This document shows positions 11,604 through 22,400 of a stretch of 64,000 nucleotides of DNA, one piece after another. Numbering within the stretch: the first letter of the stretch is position 1; every line of letters begins with the position of its first letter. The position numbers were made by a program, and so were the translations under genes. The DNA comes from Plecoglossus altivelis (Eukaryota; Chordata; Actinopteri; Osmeriformes; Plecoglossidae). The DNA lies in assembly GCA_036571765.1 (NCBI GenBank), contig BROE01000018.1:19092223-19156222 (forward strand). The letters are read 5' to 3'. The notes beneath the pieces were generated by a model. That model was not told the DNA's origin. It saw only the letters and a list, made by a program, of their open reading frames with translations, and made no database searches.

Positions 11604-12515
11604 TACATTAACAGATTAATCTTGTTTTAATTTTTTAACACATGTTCATAGTTCTTCAAGTGGCCAGGGGTCAGTGAGAATCTGAGCAAGGGGGTCATAG
11701 TGAGGGGTGAGGGGTCAGGGCGAGGGGTCAGGGCGACGGTAAAGGAGGGGTCGGGAGGGATTAAAGGGGAGTGAGTGCAGGGGGGGGGATTAGAGAGGAG
11801 GGGTCAGGGGAGGGGGTCAGGGGAGGAAGGGGATAAGGGAGGGGGGAGGGGTTCAGGGGGGCGTGGAAGGGGGCAGGGAGGGGTCAGGGGTCAGGGTGTC
11901 TGGGTTAGGGTTAGATTGGTCTGGAGACTGAATATTCCTCATCATCAAGATCTAAAATATGTTAATTCACTTCCACTGGATCTGGGATTATATATGTTAA
12001 TTCATCTAGACTGGATCTGGGGTTAAGGACAACAATGACATATGACTCATGATTAAATATGGATTTAGGGAGGACACACAAACACACGCACAGTTAGGGA
12101 ATCAGTGGGGGAGGGTTGGTAGGGGTCTCTCCCTGCTTGGATGTGAGATTAGCAGATTATGTCTTTACTGGAAGGCATTAGTGGAATTACTGTACCTGTC
12201 TGTCCCTCATGCGTGTGAGTGGGTGTAATAGTTAGGGTTAGAAAGATGAAGAGAGAGAGAGGATGGAGGGAGAGATACAGAGGAAGGGAGGGAGTGAGAC
12301 AAGGAATGGAGAAAGAGGGAGGGAGAGAGAAAGCGCCAGGGAGGATAACAGGGAAAGTAAGAATGGAGAAAATAAAAGGAAGGCAAACAGGACCAACAGG
12401 TGAAGTAACCACATCTCGCTACAGACACAGTGTAAAAGTAATTACATCCTCGAGCTTACCAGGCATCAGTGTTATTATTAGGTAATCACAGTTTGAGCCG
12501 CATGAGGGGGCTTAA
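11604..12515. repeat. intergenic: G-rich tract and GA-rich tract
   Basis: 11690-11925 is very G-rich (GGGGTCAGGG, GGGAGGGG units) and could form G-quadruplexes. 12240-12370 is a GA-rich (GAGAGAGAGG, GGAGGGAG) tract. No gene is seen. Confidence 0.7.
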
Positions 12516-12519
12516 AAAA

Positions 12520-13445
12520 AAGCCGCAGGCAAAGTGTAAAGTAACCACATCTCAGTACTAGACATGATGTAAAGTAATCACATCTCAGCTACCAGGCACA
12601 GTGTAAAGTAACCACATCTCAGCTACCAGACACAGTGTAAAGTAATCACTTCTCAGGGCTACAGGCACAGTGTAAAGTAATCATTCTCAGCTCAGCACAG
12701 TGGAAAGTAACCACATCTCAGCTACCAGAAACAGTGTAAAGTATCCACATCTCAGCTACCAGACGAAGTGTAAAGTAACCACATCTCAGCTACAAGGCAC
12801 AGTGTAAAGTAATCACACCTCAGCTACAAGGCACAGCAAACAGAAGTAATATTTCAGCTACCAGGCACAGTGTGAAGTAACATCTCAGCTATCAGATACT
12901 GTGTAAAGTAACATCTCCGCTACCAGACACAGTGTAAAGTAACCACATCTCAGCTACCAGACATGGTGTAAAGTAACCACATCTTAGCTACCGGACATTG
13001 TGTAAAGTAACCACATCTCTGATACCAGACACAGTGTAAAATAAACCAAAAACCAGACACAGTGGATAAGGTTTAACCACATCTCAGCTATCAGACAGTG
13101 TAAAGTAACATATCTGGTTACCAGACACAGTGTAAAGTAACCACAACTCAGCTACCAGACACAGTGTAAGTAACCACATCTTAGCTGCCAGACACAGTGT
13201 AAAGTAACGCATCATCTCAGGCGTACCTAGACGCAGTGTAGCAAGTAGATCCAAACATCTGAGCTACCAGACACAGTGTAAAGTAACGCACCATCTCAGT
13301 AACTAAGACCATAGGGTAAAGGGGTAACCACATCTCAGCTGAGCGCAGACACAGTGTCATAATCGTAACCACATCTCAGCTACCAGACATGGTGTAAAGT
13401 AACCACATCTCAGCTACCAGACATGGTGTAAAGTAACCACACGTC
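12520..13445. repeat. diverged ~33-bp minisatellite, intergenic
   Basis: About 25 diverged copies of a unit like AAAGTAACCACATCTCAGCT followed by ACCAGACACAGTGT. Irregular indels occur around 13200-13350. Confidence 0.85.
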
Positions 13446-13654
13446 TGTGGTTCCTTTGGAGGCATTAATTAATTTGACTCTGGAGGCATGAATGAATAGA
13501 TGGACGAATACATGGAAGAACAGTATGTAATAATGTGTAGTGTTTTAATATTGGTTTGTACATTTGCATGTGTAATGTTGTCATGATTAGAGGGTGTGTG
13601 TTTGTTGCTATGTGATTATCTTCCCATTCTACTGCAACAACCGGGACACATTAT

Positions 13655-13885
13655 CCTCCATCTCTCCCTCATCATCCTCCATCTCTCCCCCATCTCTCCC
13701 CCATCTCTCTACTTATCTCTCCCCCATCTCTCTACTCATCTCTCCCTCATCTCTCCCTCATCACCCTCCATCTCTCCCCATCTCTCCCCCATCTCTCTAC
13801 TTATCTCTCCCCCATCTCTCTACTTATCTCTCCTCCATCTCTCTACTTATCTCTCCCCCATCTCTCCCCCAAATCTCATCTCTTA
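13655..13885. repeat. CATCTCTCCC-type tandem repeat
   Basis: Short pyrimidine-rich units (CATCTCTCCCC, CTACTTATCTCTCC) between evpl and aanat. Confidence 0.85.
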
Positions 13886-14760
13886 CCATGTACTTCCTCC
13901 CAATTTCTACTCCACCTCTTTCTGTCTTAGTTTGATTCATGGCACAGAAACTGATTTGTACCAAACCAACAACTTTATTATCCCATTTCTACTTATAAAA
14001 ACAGTACAAAACATGTTTATAGTTGATATGCTTTTATGTTGCATTTTCACTCAATGCTGAGAATCATATTTTTGAAATATCTGTCTTTACTGGTTACAAT
14101 CACAAGATGTCACACCTAATACACACAGGTGATGTAGCTCCCCTGTTGCCAGGGTTTTGATGGAAAGAGAACATGTCCCAATTCTGACACACTACGAAAT
14201 TCATCTCTTCATCCCTTCCACACAGGTAAACCTGTACTTACACTAACTATAAGAGTAAGTAAACAAGAATATAAATAATTAGTCAACAGAAATGTTAGAT
14301 TATGCATCGCTGGATAGGTCAGAATATTCAGTTGGTACAAAAAAATACAGCGCAGCATCATTCCATACAGAACCTGCAGGGGGCTGAGCCCTGAGTGTTT
14401 CATCAGATAGTTCCTGTATCCACCACAGTCCTGAGTCTACCAGTACACACCCAAACCCTAACCTGACTACTACACCTGCTACAGCACTGTAATTATGTTG
14501 GTTGTACTGTATTACGTCATTCATCACTGAACACTTTGTTGTGCACTGGTTGAGTTAGGGTTGCAGTTGTAATTTGAATTTCCCTTCAGTCAAAGCTTTT
14601 CACCAAACTTTTTTGTTTTTACCTACACTATTAAACCTAATAATACCAGATATTTTAATTAAATTATTATCCTGTATATACATATATTAAGGATGTGATT
14701 GCATCTTAACGTAATGGACAGGATCATGTTAGGTGCTGTCAGACCTACCCAAACCAGTTA
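13886..14760. other. intergenic, nothing recognised
   Basis: AT-rich unique-looking sequence downstream of both evpl and aanat. TTTATT near 13975 is an AATAAA on the minus strand and could serve a long aanat 3'UTR, but this is weak. Confidence 0.4.
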
Positions 14761-14774
14761 CAGCACACACTTCT

Positions 14775-15040
14775 TGTCAACCCTCCTTACCACTCACCTC
14801 CTTTCTCCTCCCCTCCTCCCTTCTTCTCTACCCTCCCCTACTCACCCCTTCTCTCCCCCCCTCCTCCCCTCTTCTCTGCCCTCCCTCACTCACCCCTTCT
14901 CTCCCCTCCTCTCTAATACCCTTCTCTCTCCTTTCCTCCAATCCCCTCCTCCCCTTCCCTCTCCTCCTCACCCCTTCTCTCCCCTCTCCTCCAATCCCCT
15001 CCTCAACTTCCCTCTCCTCCTCACCACTTCTCTCTCCTCT
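14775..15040. repeat. pyrimidine-rich tandem repeat abutting the aanat stop
   Basis: Units such as CCCTTCTCTCCCCTCCTC repeat up to within a few bases of the aanat stop codon at 15043-15045, so any aanat 3'UTR starts in this purine-rich (minus strand) repeat. Confidence 0.85.
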
Positions 15041-15042
15041 CC

Positions 15043-16588
15043 TCAGAAATCTAGTGGGTCTGAGTTCTGTGGCCTTGCCAGCAGAAGAGGGTTCTGAGAG
15101 AACCCGATGGCCTCGCTGTTGCGCCTCATGAAGGCGTGTCCACTGACGCAGTACTGCATCTCTGTGAAGGTGAGGCTGGCCACACTGATGGCACAACGCC
15201 CCCGGACCTTGAAACCAGACTTGCGGTAGAAAGGAACCAGGAAGTCCTCACACATGAGCGTGGCACGGCGCACAGCAGGAAGGCAGCGAAGGTACTGAAG
15301 GTAGCGCCACAGCAGGATGGGGCCCTTGCCCTGCTGCCGGTACGTACGATGCACCGCCAGCACATGGATGTGGACCGTGGTGCCCTGGGGACGGTGGAGG
15401 GTCAGGGCCTCCTGGGGTCAGAGGTCAGGGTTAGATGAGGTCAGAGGTCAGGGCCTCCTGGGGTCAGAGGTCAGGGTTAGATGAGGTCAGAGGTCAGGGC
15501 TTCCTGGGGTCAGATGTCAGGGTTGGATAGGGCCAAAAGTCGGTCAGGGTTAGATAGGGTTTGTAAGTGTCAACAAATGAATGGGTGAGTGACAGAGTGA
15601 GAGGATGAGAAAGTGAACGATAGAGAGAGTGAATGAGTGTGAGAGGGATTGATTAAGAGAGTAAGAGAGAAGGATTGTCTTACAACAGTTAGCCTATCCT
15701 GGTCCCACAGAGAGCCGATGATGAAAGCAACCAGGCGTCCCTCCTCAAACCAGCCCATGGACAGCTCTGGGCACAGCGTCAGAAAGTGCCGCACCTCGTC
15801 CAGGTGCAGTGGACACTCCCCCGACACGGAGATGAAGGCTAGGAAGAGAGGCAGGACTCAGGGGGTTTCTCTTGACAGGGATGAAGTATGTGTGTGAACA
15901 GACCGATAAAGTTGATCTCCTTAGACCCAGCAACTCTTTTATGACTAAAACAGTATAACAAATTAGAAAAAATAGACTGATATTTGATTTTCTTAAAATA
16001 TGCAAAACATGTCCCTGGAGGGAATACGTGATGATCTATCTGAAGGTTAGGGTGATAGGGTAGGGTAACTGCATGAATCTGATGCAGCCAAGATAGAAAA
16101 CCCCAGGATAAAATAAACTCAGGATAGCATGAACTCAGGATAGAATAAACTCAGGATAGCATGAACTCAGGATAGAATAAACTCAGGATAGCATGAACTC
16201 AGGATAGAATAAACTCAGGATGAAATTAGCTATCACGATTGACCCTAGTAGACTAGCCCCAATAGACTTACCCTAATAGACCTTAATAGCCTAAACTAAA
16301 CGGTTGTCTACATCTAGAAAAAAAGTAAATTTCTGAGTCCAGGATGAAAATGCAATTTGATTTAATATTTAGACTGAACTTAACCGTCGAAACGATCAAT
16401 TCATCCTCCCCCTCGATCTCAAACATCAACTTACCTTCTCTCTCGATCTCAAACACGCTGATGGCATCCTGTGTGTTGAGCGGACGGAACTCACTGGCAG
16501 GCAGAGTGTGTCTTCGCTGCAGTCCGGGCGATGCCGGGGAAGGAGGGTGCATGGGCTTCAGGAATGGCTGGGCTCCGACCACTGACAT
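15043..16588 (-). CDS. aanat: arylalkylamine (serotonin) N-acetyltransferase
   Basis: Penultimate enzyme of melatonin synthesis: it acetylates serotonin with acetyl-CoA in pineal and retina. Three exons: 16435-16588, 15684-15838 and 15043-15411, 678 nt and 225 residues, phases consistent. Seen in the product: N-terminal PKA/14-3-3 site RRHTLP (Thr28), the paired catalytic histidines in HIHVLAVH, the acetyl-CoA loop RQQGKG, FLVPFYRKSGF with the catalytic tyrosine region, and a C-terminal RRNS PKA site at about residue 202. The start at MSVVGAQPFLKP has an A at -3; an upstream in-frame ATG at 16622-16624 would add 12 residues. WDQDRL and LHLDEVRHFL resemble teleost AANAT1 more than AANAT2 as I remember them, so the paralogue is tentative. 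The product has 23 residues after the RRNS site, longer than usual. Confidence 0.93.
15401..15540. repeat. 46-bp repeat carrying the aanat exon 3 acceptor
   Basis: The segment GTCAGGGCCTCCTGGGG begins at 15401, 15447 and 15493 (the last with one change). On the minus strand each copy contains CCCCAG followed by GAGGCCCTGACC, the acceptor and first 12 bases of aanat exon 3. More degenerate copies follow to 15540. Confidence 0.9.
16095..16225. repeat. 32-bp tandem repeat in aanat intron 1
   Basis: About four copies of AACTCAGGATAGAATA plus AACTCAGGATAGCATG. Confidence 0.85.
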
Positions 16589-16685
16589 GCTGCTGCTGGG
16601 AGCTTGAAAACGTCTCCCTTTCAACTCCTCAGCTTGTTTCTGCGGTTGTTCTTGATGGCTACTCGCCTGTCAGGATTCAGCTGTG

Positions 16686-16693
16686 TATTTATA
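16686..16693 (-). promoter_or_regulatory. aanat: TATA box of aanat
   Basis: On the minus strand the sequence reads CTATAAATA about 100 bases upstream of the aanat ATG, which would place transcription start near 16660 and leave a short 5'UTR of about 70 bases. A CTTAATC motif at about 16783-16789 on the minus strand could bind OTX/CRX-type factors; this is inference from sequence only. Confidence 0.55.
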
Positions 16694-16699
16694 GTGCTG

Positions 16700-18290
16700 C
16701 TGTGTGTTCATCTGATTCATAGTACATTTACATGTGAATGTGGGACGTCAGGGGATGAAATAATAATTGTTCGTGTGCGATTAAGTGGGGAACAATTACC
16801 AAACCCCACAATTAAACACAGACGTAATGTGGCCTTTTTGCTTGTTGTGTTTTGTGAGTTTACAATATTCTGGCCTTTTATTCATTCACAACCAGGGTGC
16901 TGGTGAGTGTCTGGTGTATGTGTGTGACGCTGTAGGCAGTTAAGCACCTGATCTTCAAATACACTAACTACAGCAGGTAAAACACAATGAGGCTCCTATG
17001 AATACCACGTACTCACCTGATGACCTTGAAGTGCTTCTGTTTTGTCTGCCTTTAACCCGATCCTTCGCCTAACGCATTCCTTCAGTGAAGATGGGGTAAG
17101 TAATGAGGTTGTTCTTCATAACAGGGTATTACAGATATGAGTCACATGATGGATTAGACAAGTTGTTTCCACAACTCAGTGGCTATGATCCCAGGAGACG
17201 TACTGTGATGCAGGACACAGTGGAGGGTGTATGAGTTTGTAGAGTCAGACAGTGTGAGTTAGTGTTTGTGTGGAGTTGGTGTGATGTGTCCTAAAAGGAG
17301 GACATAGGCTATTGGTCAACACCATTACAGCAGTCAATATTACAGTAATTTGATGGTTTAGTTTATGTATTTTTAGAAATGTCTTGTCAGCATAAGGGGC
17401 CCAGCTCTGAACAGGACAGGGGAGCAGGAAGGTGTCCCTGCTTTTTAACACCTTGTTTGTTTAGGGAACGCATGCTTTTACAGAACCATAAACCGGCCGT
17501 GACAATATTCCTACAACTATTGGTTTATGCTTCTTTAGCATTAATCAATAGCGTTTAACCAATAGCTTTAGCGTTAACTGCCAGTAGTCTCCACTAGGTG
17601 CTGCTGTTGCAGCGCCTCTTTAGAGCACAAGAGAAAAAGGCTTGTTTCTAACTAGACCCCCACCATTCACTCCTTGATTCAAGGCCAAGGCTCCATTGAA
17701 TGTTGGTGGTATTGCGTTTCCGATTAGGTACCCGACTCGCCCGGTTGATTTTGAACTCCAGTAAACATGAACTCCAGTAAACATATCCGAAACTCCATCA
17801 ATCATTTTAGGTATATTCTCGAACCTGGCTCATACCACTGGCTTTTTCATAAAATGATTTTTTCAGATTTTTTGGCTGAATTTGAAATAAATCCGATATG
17901 TGTAAATTAGCAACCCATGTATTTGCTTATGTCAAGAAAAGTAGGTATTGGTCTTGTTATATAGCACCTCGCTTCGTCTGGTCATACACCTCCATAGCTT
18001 GGTCTGGTTATGTACATCCGTAACTTGGTCTAGTTATATAGGTCTGTAACCCACATCCATCGAACCAGCACGATTTCATCAATGTTAGAAGAGCAGATGT
18101 TTCAGAGTAACATTTGGAAAACATTAGAAACGAAGACATGTATTTGAATACCTGTGTGTATGCATGTGCACATACACGTGTGTGTACAAGTGTGAATGTG
18201 TTTGACACAGTATTACTTATTAAAGTATTATAGTACAGATTAAATACATAATCCCTCTAGTGTCTAAACGACAGAATGAAAACGTCACGA
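16700..18290. other. intergenic between aanat and snhg16 (head to head)
   Basis: About 1.6 kb with no gene or tandem array. It must hold the regulatory sequence of both divergent genes, and I see no clear element beyond those listed. Confidence 0.5.
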
Positions 18291-18292
18291 GT

Positions 18293-18355
18293 CACGTGGG
18301 CATCGCCGTGCTCCACGGTATATAAGCACGTGCCTAAAGCTTCACTGTCTCTTTG
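18293..18355 (+). promoter_or_regulatory. snhg16: snhg16 core promoter: two E-boxes, TATA box, TOP-type start
   Basis: Two canonical CACGTG E-boxes (18293-18298 and 18327-18332) flank a TATATAA box (18319-18325). A pyrimidine start CTCTTTG lies at 18349, about 30 bases after the TATA. A 5' terminal oligopyrimidine start is typical of snoRNA host genes, and CACGTG fits MYC-family control, which is reported for mammalian SNHG16. Confidence 0.7.
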
Positions 18356-18831
18356 ACCATGGCTTACTTAAGGAATATGGTGTGGAGTTATTTTCCCTCA
18401 CCTCTCCTTATTATTCAAAAACAAACCCACATGTCCAGTTCGTCTGCTAACAAGCCGCCCTGAGCGCGATTTAATGTGAGTACTCACTAACTAGCAGTTT
18501 CTGCATCCGAGCTCTACCCAGTAATACAAAAGGGAGTCCAACAAGCTAATGGAAAGCATAGCAATAGCAGGAAAGCTAACGCAATGAAATGGGTAAAAAT
18601 GACCACGAAGTATTGGCGTTTATAATCCCATTAATTATCAAAATGCACGTTTCTGTACTCCGTAATTTCTCAGGTATTGCAGATAACCATTGTTGGCCTG
18701 GTCAGCGGGCAGCGTTTGTATGAAAACGTCGAAGAACACGTGTTTCCAAATGAAATGCTAAGGTATGTCACCGATGTGACAAGTATGGTTTTATATCATG
18801 GCATCTGCTACTGCATGTCTTCGTCTTAAAT

Positions 18832-18904
18832 GCAAAGTGAATGATGAATTGTTATCCCTGTCTGAACAACCAATGTTGAAGTTCATGGAAACCTGACTGC
18901 GTGC
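18832..18904 (+). ncRNA. snord1: box C/D snoRNA, SNORD1 family (intronic copy 1)
   Basis: Box C ATGATGA (18841-18847), box D' CTGA (18862-18865) and box D CTGA (18893-18896). The guide GTTATCCCTGT directly before D' is complementary to the conserved 28S rRNA segment ACAGGGATAAC. Counting five bases from D' selects the second G of the GGG, matching the known SNORD1 target (human 28S Gm4362). The terminal stem is weak. Confidence 0.82.
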
Positions 18905-19202
18905 GTCAGAGAACTTCATATGAACTATTTAATTGTTTCTCTGATGCAGTCTCTTGTTTTGTAGGGTGCGCTCCCCAGTATTGTGCGGAAAAATGACTGG
19001 TCAGGTAAGCATAAATATCTTCAAGATAACCTGTCGTAGTCGGCTTATAGCGCTAGCATCCGCAGCTTAGCGTTTTATCATGGGTTAGTGACGACATGCC
19101 TGTATATTAATAGTGTTTCCTCTCCACAGGTATGCAACATTGGGGATCATGCAACACCAGGTAAGACCATCTGCTGTTGGGTGACCTTGATTTAGATGAA
19201 CA

Positions 19203-19266
19203 AGCCTGTGATGAAACTAGTTATCCCTGTCTGAACTTTGTTGTGGAGTCATGGTAACCTGAGGCT
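19203..19266 (+). ncRNA. snord1: box C/D snoRNA, SNORD1 family (intronic copy 2)
   Basis: Box C GTGATGA (19208-19214), D' CTGA (19231-19234), box D CTGA (19259-19262) and a terminal stem AGCC/GGCT bringing C and D together. The guide AGTTATCCCTGT before D' is shared with copy 1 while the rest differs, as expected for two functional members of one family. It lies in the last intron of snhg16. Confidence 0.9.
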
Positions 19267-19433
19267 AGATTTCTTCACTACCAAGATGATGTTCCTCCTG
19301 AATGTGTCCTAACCACTCTTCTGCTGCCAATAGGATGTCCGGCGTTCCCTGGAACGATCTTCCCTGCACGCCTGCTACCATGGAAACGCATTGCAGACTT
19401 GATATGACCATGAAAAAAGACTGTGGCTTTTCT

Positions 19434-19439
19434 AATAAA
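19434..19439 (+). terminator. snhg16: snhg16 polyadenylation signal
   Basis: AATAAA in the last snhg16 exon. Cleavage is expected near 19450-19460, which meets the fbf1 3' end. Confidence 0.7.
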
Positions 19440-19459
19440 ACACTTTAAATCCAGTTTGT

Positions 19460-19477
19460 TTTAATGAGTCTTTTAAT
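19460..19477 (-). terminator. fbf1: fbf1 polyadenylation signals
   Basis: ATTAAA on the minus strand at 19472-19477 and again at 19460-19465, only 16-33 bases after the fbf1 stop codon, predict an extremely short 3'UTR. Confidence 0.6.
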
Positions 19478-19492
19478 GTGATGTAACAGCAG

Positions 19493-22400
19493 TTAGTCTG
19501 TGTGGAAAGCAGCATGGCATGGGGTGTTCTTCAGTGTGTTCAGGAAGTACTGCTCATCATGGAGGAAGTCATGGTCCTAGGACAGAAACATGGGTTGTCT
19601 AAAAATCTCTCCAATATGCATAAACTATTGGGGGGACATTGATGGGATGTTGGAGTCATGTAAGCCATGGTTGTCAAGGGCTGTTGCCCTGACAGTTTTT
19701 GATGTTTCCCTGCTCCAGCACAGCTGATTCTAATGAATGGGCTGTTATGTTATGCTCTGTTGATGCCTGCTCATGACCAATCACTAGAACCAGATGTGTT
19801 GGAGCAGGGACACATCACAGCTATCAGGACAGCAGCCCTTGAAGACCAGGGTTTGACAACCTTGATTCAGGCTACCTTCTTAGACTTGTGTTGACTAGCC
19901 AATTAGTCACATACTGAGACTGGTGTTACTTAGCTAACCAGCCACATGCCGAGTTTGATGCTGGCTCACTAGCTACCTTCAGAGACGGGTGTTGCCTTGC
20001 TAGCTACCTTCTGAAACTGGTGTTGGCTTGCTAGCTACCTTCTGAGACTGGTGTTGGCTTGCTAGCTACCTTCTGAGATGGGTGTTGGCTTGCTAGCTAC
20101 CTTCTGAGATGGGTGTTGGCTTGCTAGCTACCTTCTGAGACGGGTGTTGGCTTGCTAGCTACCTTCTGAGACTGATGTTGGCTTGCTAGCTACCTTCTGA
20201 GACTGATGTTGGCTTGCTAGCTACCTTCTGAGACGGGTGTTGGCTTGCTAGCTACCTTCTGAGATGGGTGTTGGCTTGCTAGCTACCTTCTGAGACTGGT
20301 GTTGGCTTGCTTGCTACCTTCTGAGACGGGTGTTGGCTTGCTAGCTACCTTCTGAGACGGGTGTTGGCTTGCTAGCTACCTTCTGAGACTGGTGTTGGCT
20401 TGCTAGCTACCTTCTGAGACTGGTGTTGGCTTGCTAGCTACCTTCTGAGCTGTGTGTCTAAGCAGGGCAAGCCTGGCCTGCAGTTCTGTGGCCTCGGGGC
20501 TGCAGGACACAGCAACAGGGTCCAGGGTGAAGGTCTTCTGGGGACCCAGCAGCATGTGGCTGAAGTCTGGTGACAAGAGGTAAGACAAATATCTGAATAA
20601 AAGATGGTTGACTAAAATAAACACCTAGCAAATAGGATGTTATAGGGAGTCTCACCTGTCGTGGTCATCTGAGGTGGGCCAGGAAGGCCTTTTGTACTCA
20701 TCTCTGTCTGTCTGCGCTGAGCAGTCATCCGCACCCTCTCCTGGGGGACAGATAACCACGTCAATCTGGAGACTAGACAAAGGTGGACACATCCATACAT
20801 GTACACACACAGGAGGACACATCCATACATGTGCACACACACAGATGTACACATCCATACAGGTGTACACATCCATACATGTGCACACACACACAGGTGG
20901 ACACATCAATACATGTGCACACACACAGTTGGACACATCCATACATGTGCACACACACAGTTGGACACATCCATACATGTGCACACATCCATACATGTGC
21001 ACACGCACACACAGGTGGACACATCCATACAGCTGTACGCACACAGGTGGACACATCCATACATGTGCACACACACACAGGTGGACACATCCATACATGT
21101 GCACACACACACACAGGTGGACACATCCATACATGTGCACACACACACACACACACACAAGTGTACACATCCATACATGTGCACACACATACACACAGGT
21201 GGACACAACCATACATGTGCACACGCACACACAGGTGGACACATCCATACATGCGCACACACATACACACAGGTGGACACAACCATACATGTGCACACGC
21301 ACACACAGGTGGACACATCCATACATGCGCACACACACACACACACACACACACAGATGGACACATACATACATGTGCACACACACAGATGTACACATCC
21401 ATACATGTGCACACACACACACACACACAGGTACACATCCATACATGTGCACACACAGGTGGACACATCCATACATGTGCACACACACAGGTGTACACAT
21501 CCATACATGTGCACACGCACACACACACAGGTGTACACATCCATACATGTGCACATACACACACAGATGTAAACATCCATACATGTGCACACACCTGGTG
21601 CAGGTGTTGTTCCTGCTGTCTGAGTGTGTCCAGATTGGCGTGTATAGAGTGCAGCCTGGCCTGCTGCTCCTGCTCCACCCTCCTGGCTTCCTGCTCCACC
21701 CTCCTGGCTTCCTGCAGTGCCCTGTCCCCTTCCTCAAACCTCTGTGATGCCAGCTGCAACACACTGCACAGTTAGTCTATACAGCATCATCTATACAGTA
21801 GTCTATACAGCATCAACTATACAGTAGTCTATACAGCATCATCTATACAGTAGTCTATACAGCAAGCAGGCAGCCTGCAGGCATCCAAGCTAGTAGTCTC
21901 CAAGGCAGGGTACAGTTTATCTGCTGTATATGTTTTGGTGTTAATACAGACCTTGCTGAAGGCCTCCACTTCCTCTGCACGGATCTTCAAAGTCAGAGCC
22001 AGGCCACTCAATCGCTCCTTCTCCCTCTCTAGCTCCGCCCTCAGCCTCTTTAGCTCCGCCCTCTCCCGCTCCAGCCCCTCCCTCTCCTGGGTCATAGACT
22101 CCTCCCTCTGCTTCAGCTCCCCAGCACGCAGCTTCAACTCTGCCTGATCCTGGAACACATGCCATGGTGAGGTAATCATGGCAACATCCTTTTATAGTCA
22201 TGCCTTAATAAACTGTATTTTTTATAGTGTTTTCAATCATTTATTACAATTTTAGCCACCTCTTAAAACTCTTTGCAGGAAACATCCTTCCATCACGCAC
22301 ATCCACACTACTCACATACACGGCCTCCTTCCCTCCCCTCTGTGGAGGTACCTGTGCCATGTTATTAAGGGCTGTGTCTCCTCTGTGGAGGTACCTGTGC

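Larger units (their letters stand above)
18349..19455 (+). ncRNA. snhg16: snoRNA host gene SNHG16-like lncRNA
   Basis: A spliced transcript with no meaningful ORF can be traced by consensus junctions. Exon 1 is 18349 to about 18475 (donor GTGAGTACT). Exon 2 is about 18675-18761 (after CTCAG, before GTATGT). Exon 3 is about 18965-19002 (after TTTGTAG, before GTAAGC). Exon 4 is about 19131-19160 (before GTAAGA), and exon 5 runs from about 19334 to the poly(A) site. Two introns each carry a box C/D snoRNA with the SNORD1 antisense element. In mammals SNORD1A-C lie in introns of SNHG16, next to PRCD and CYGB, both of which are also in this window. The function of the spliced RNA is unknown here. 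The gene converges on fbf1 and their 3' ends meet. Confidence 0.82.

Noticed and set aside
18360..18465. Short ORF beginning ATGGCTTACTTAAGG in snhg16 exon 1
   Set aside because: Only about 34 codons, no recognised protein, in a gene whose conserved content is its intronic snoRNAs.
20652..21775. Several 230-370-codon frames on both strands
   Set aside because: CA-rich minisatellite readings; only the minus-strand segments of fbf1 exons 24 and 25 within this interval are real.
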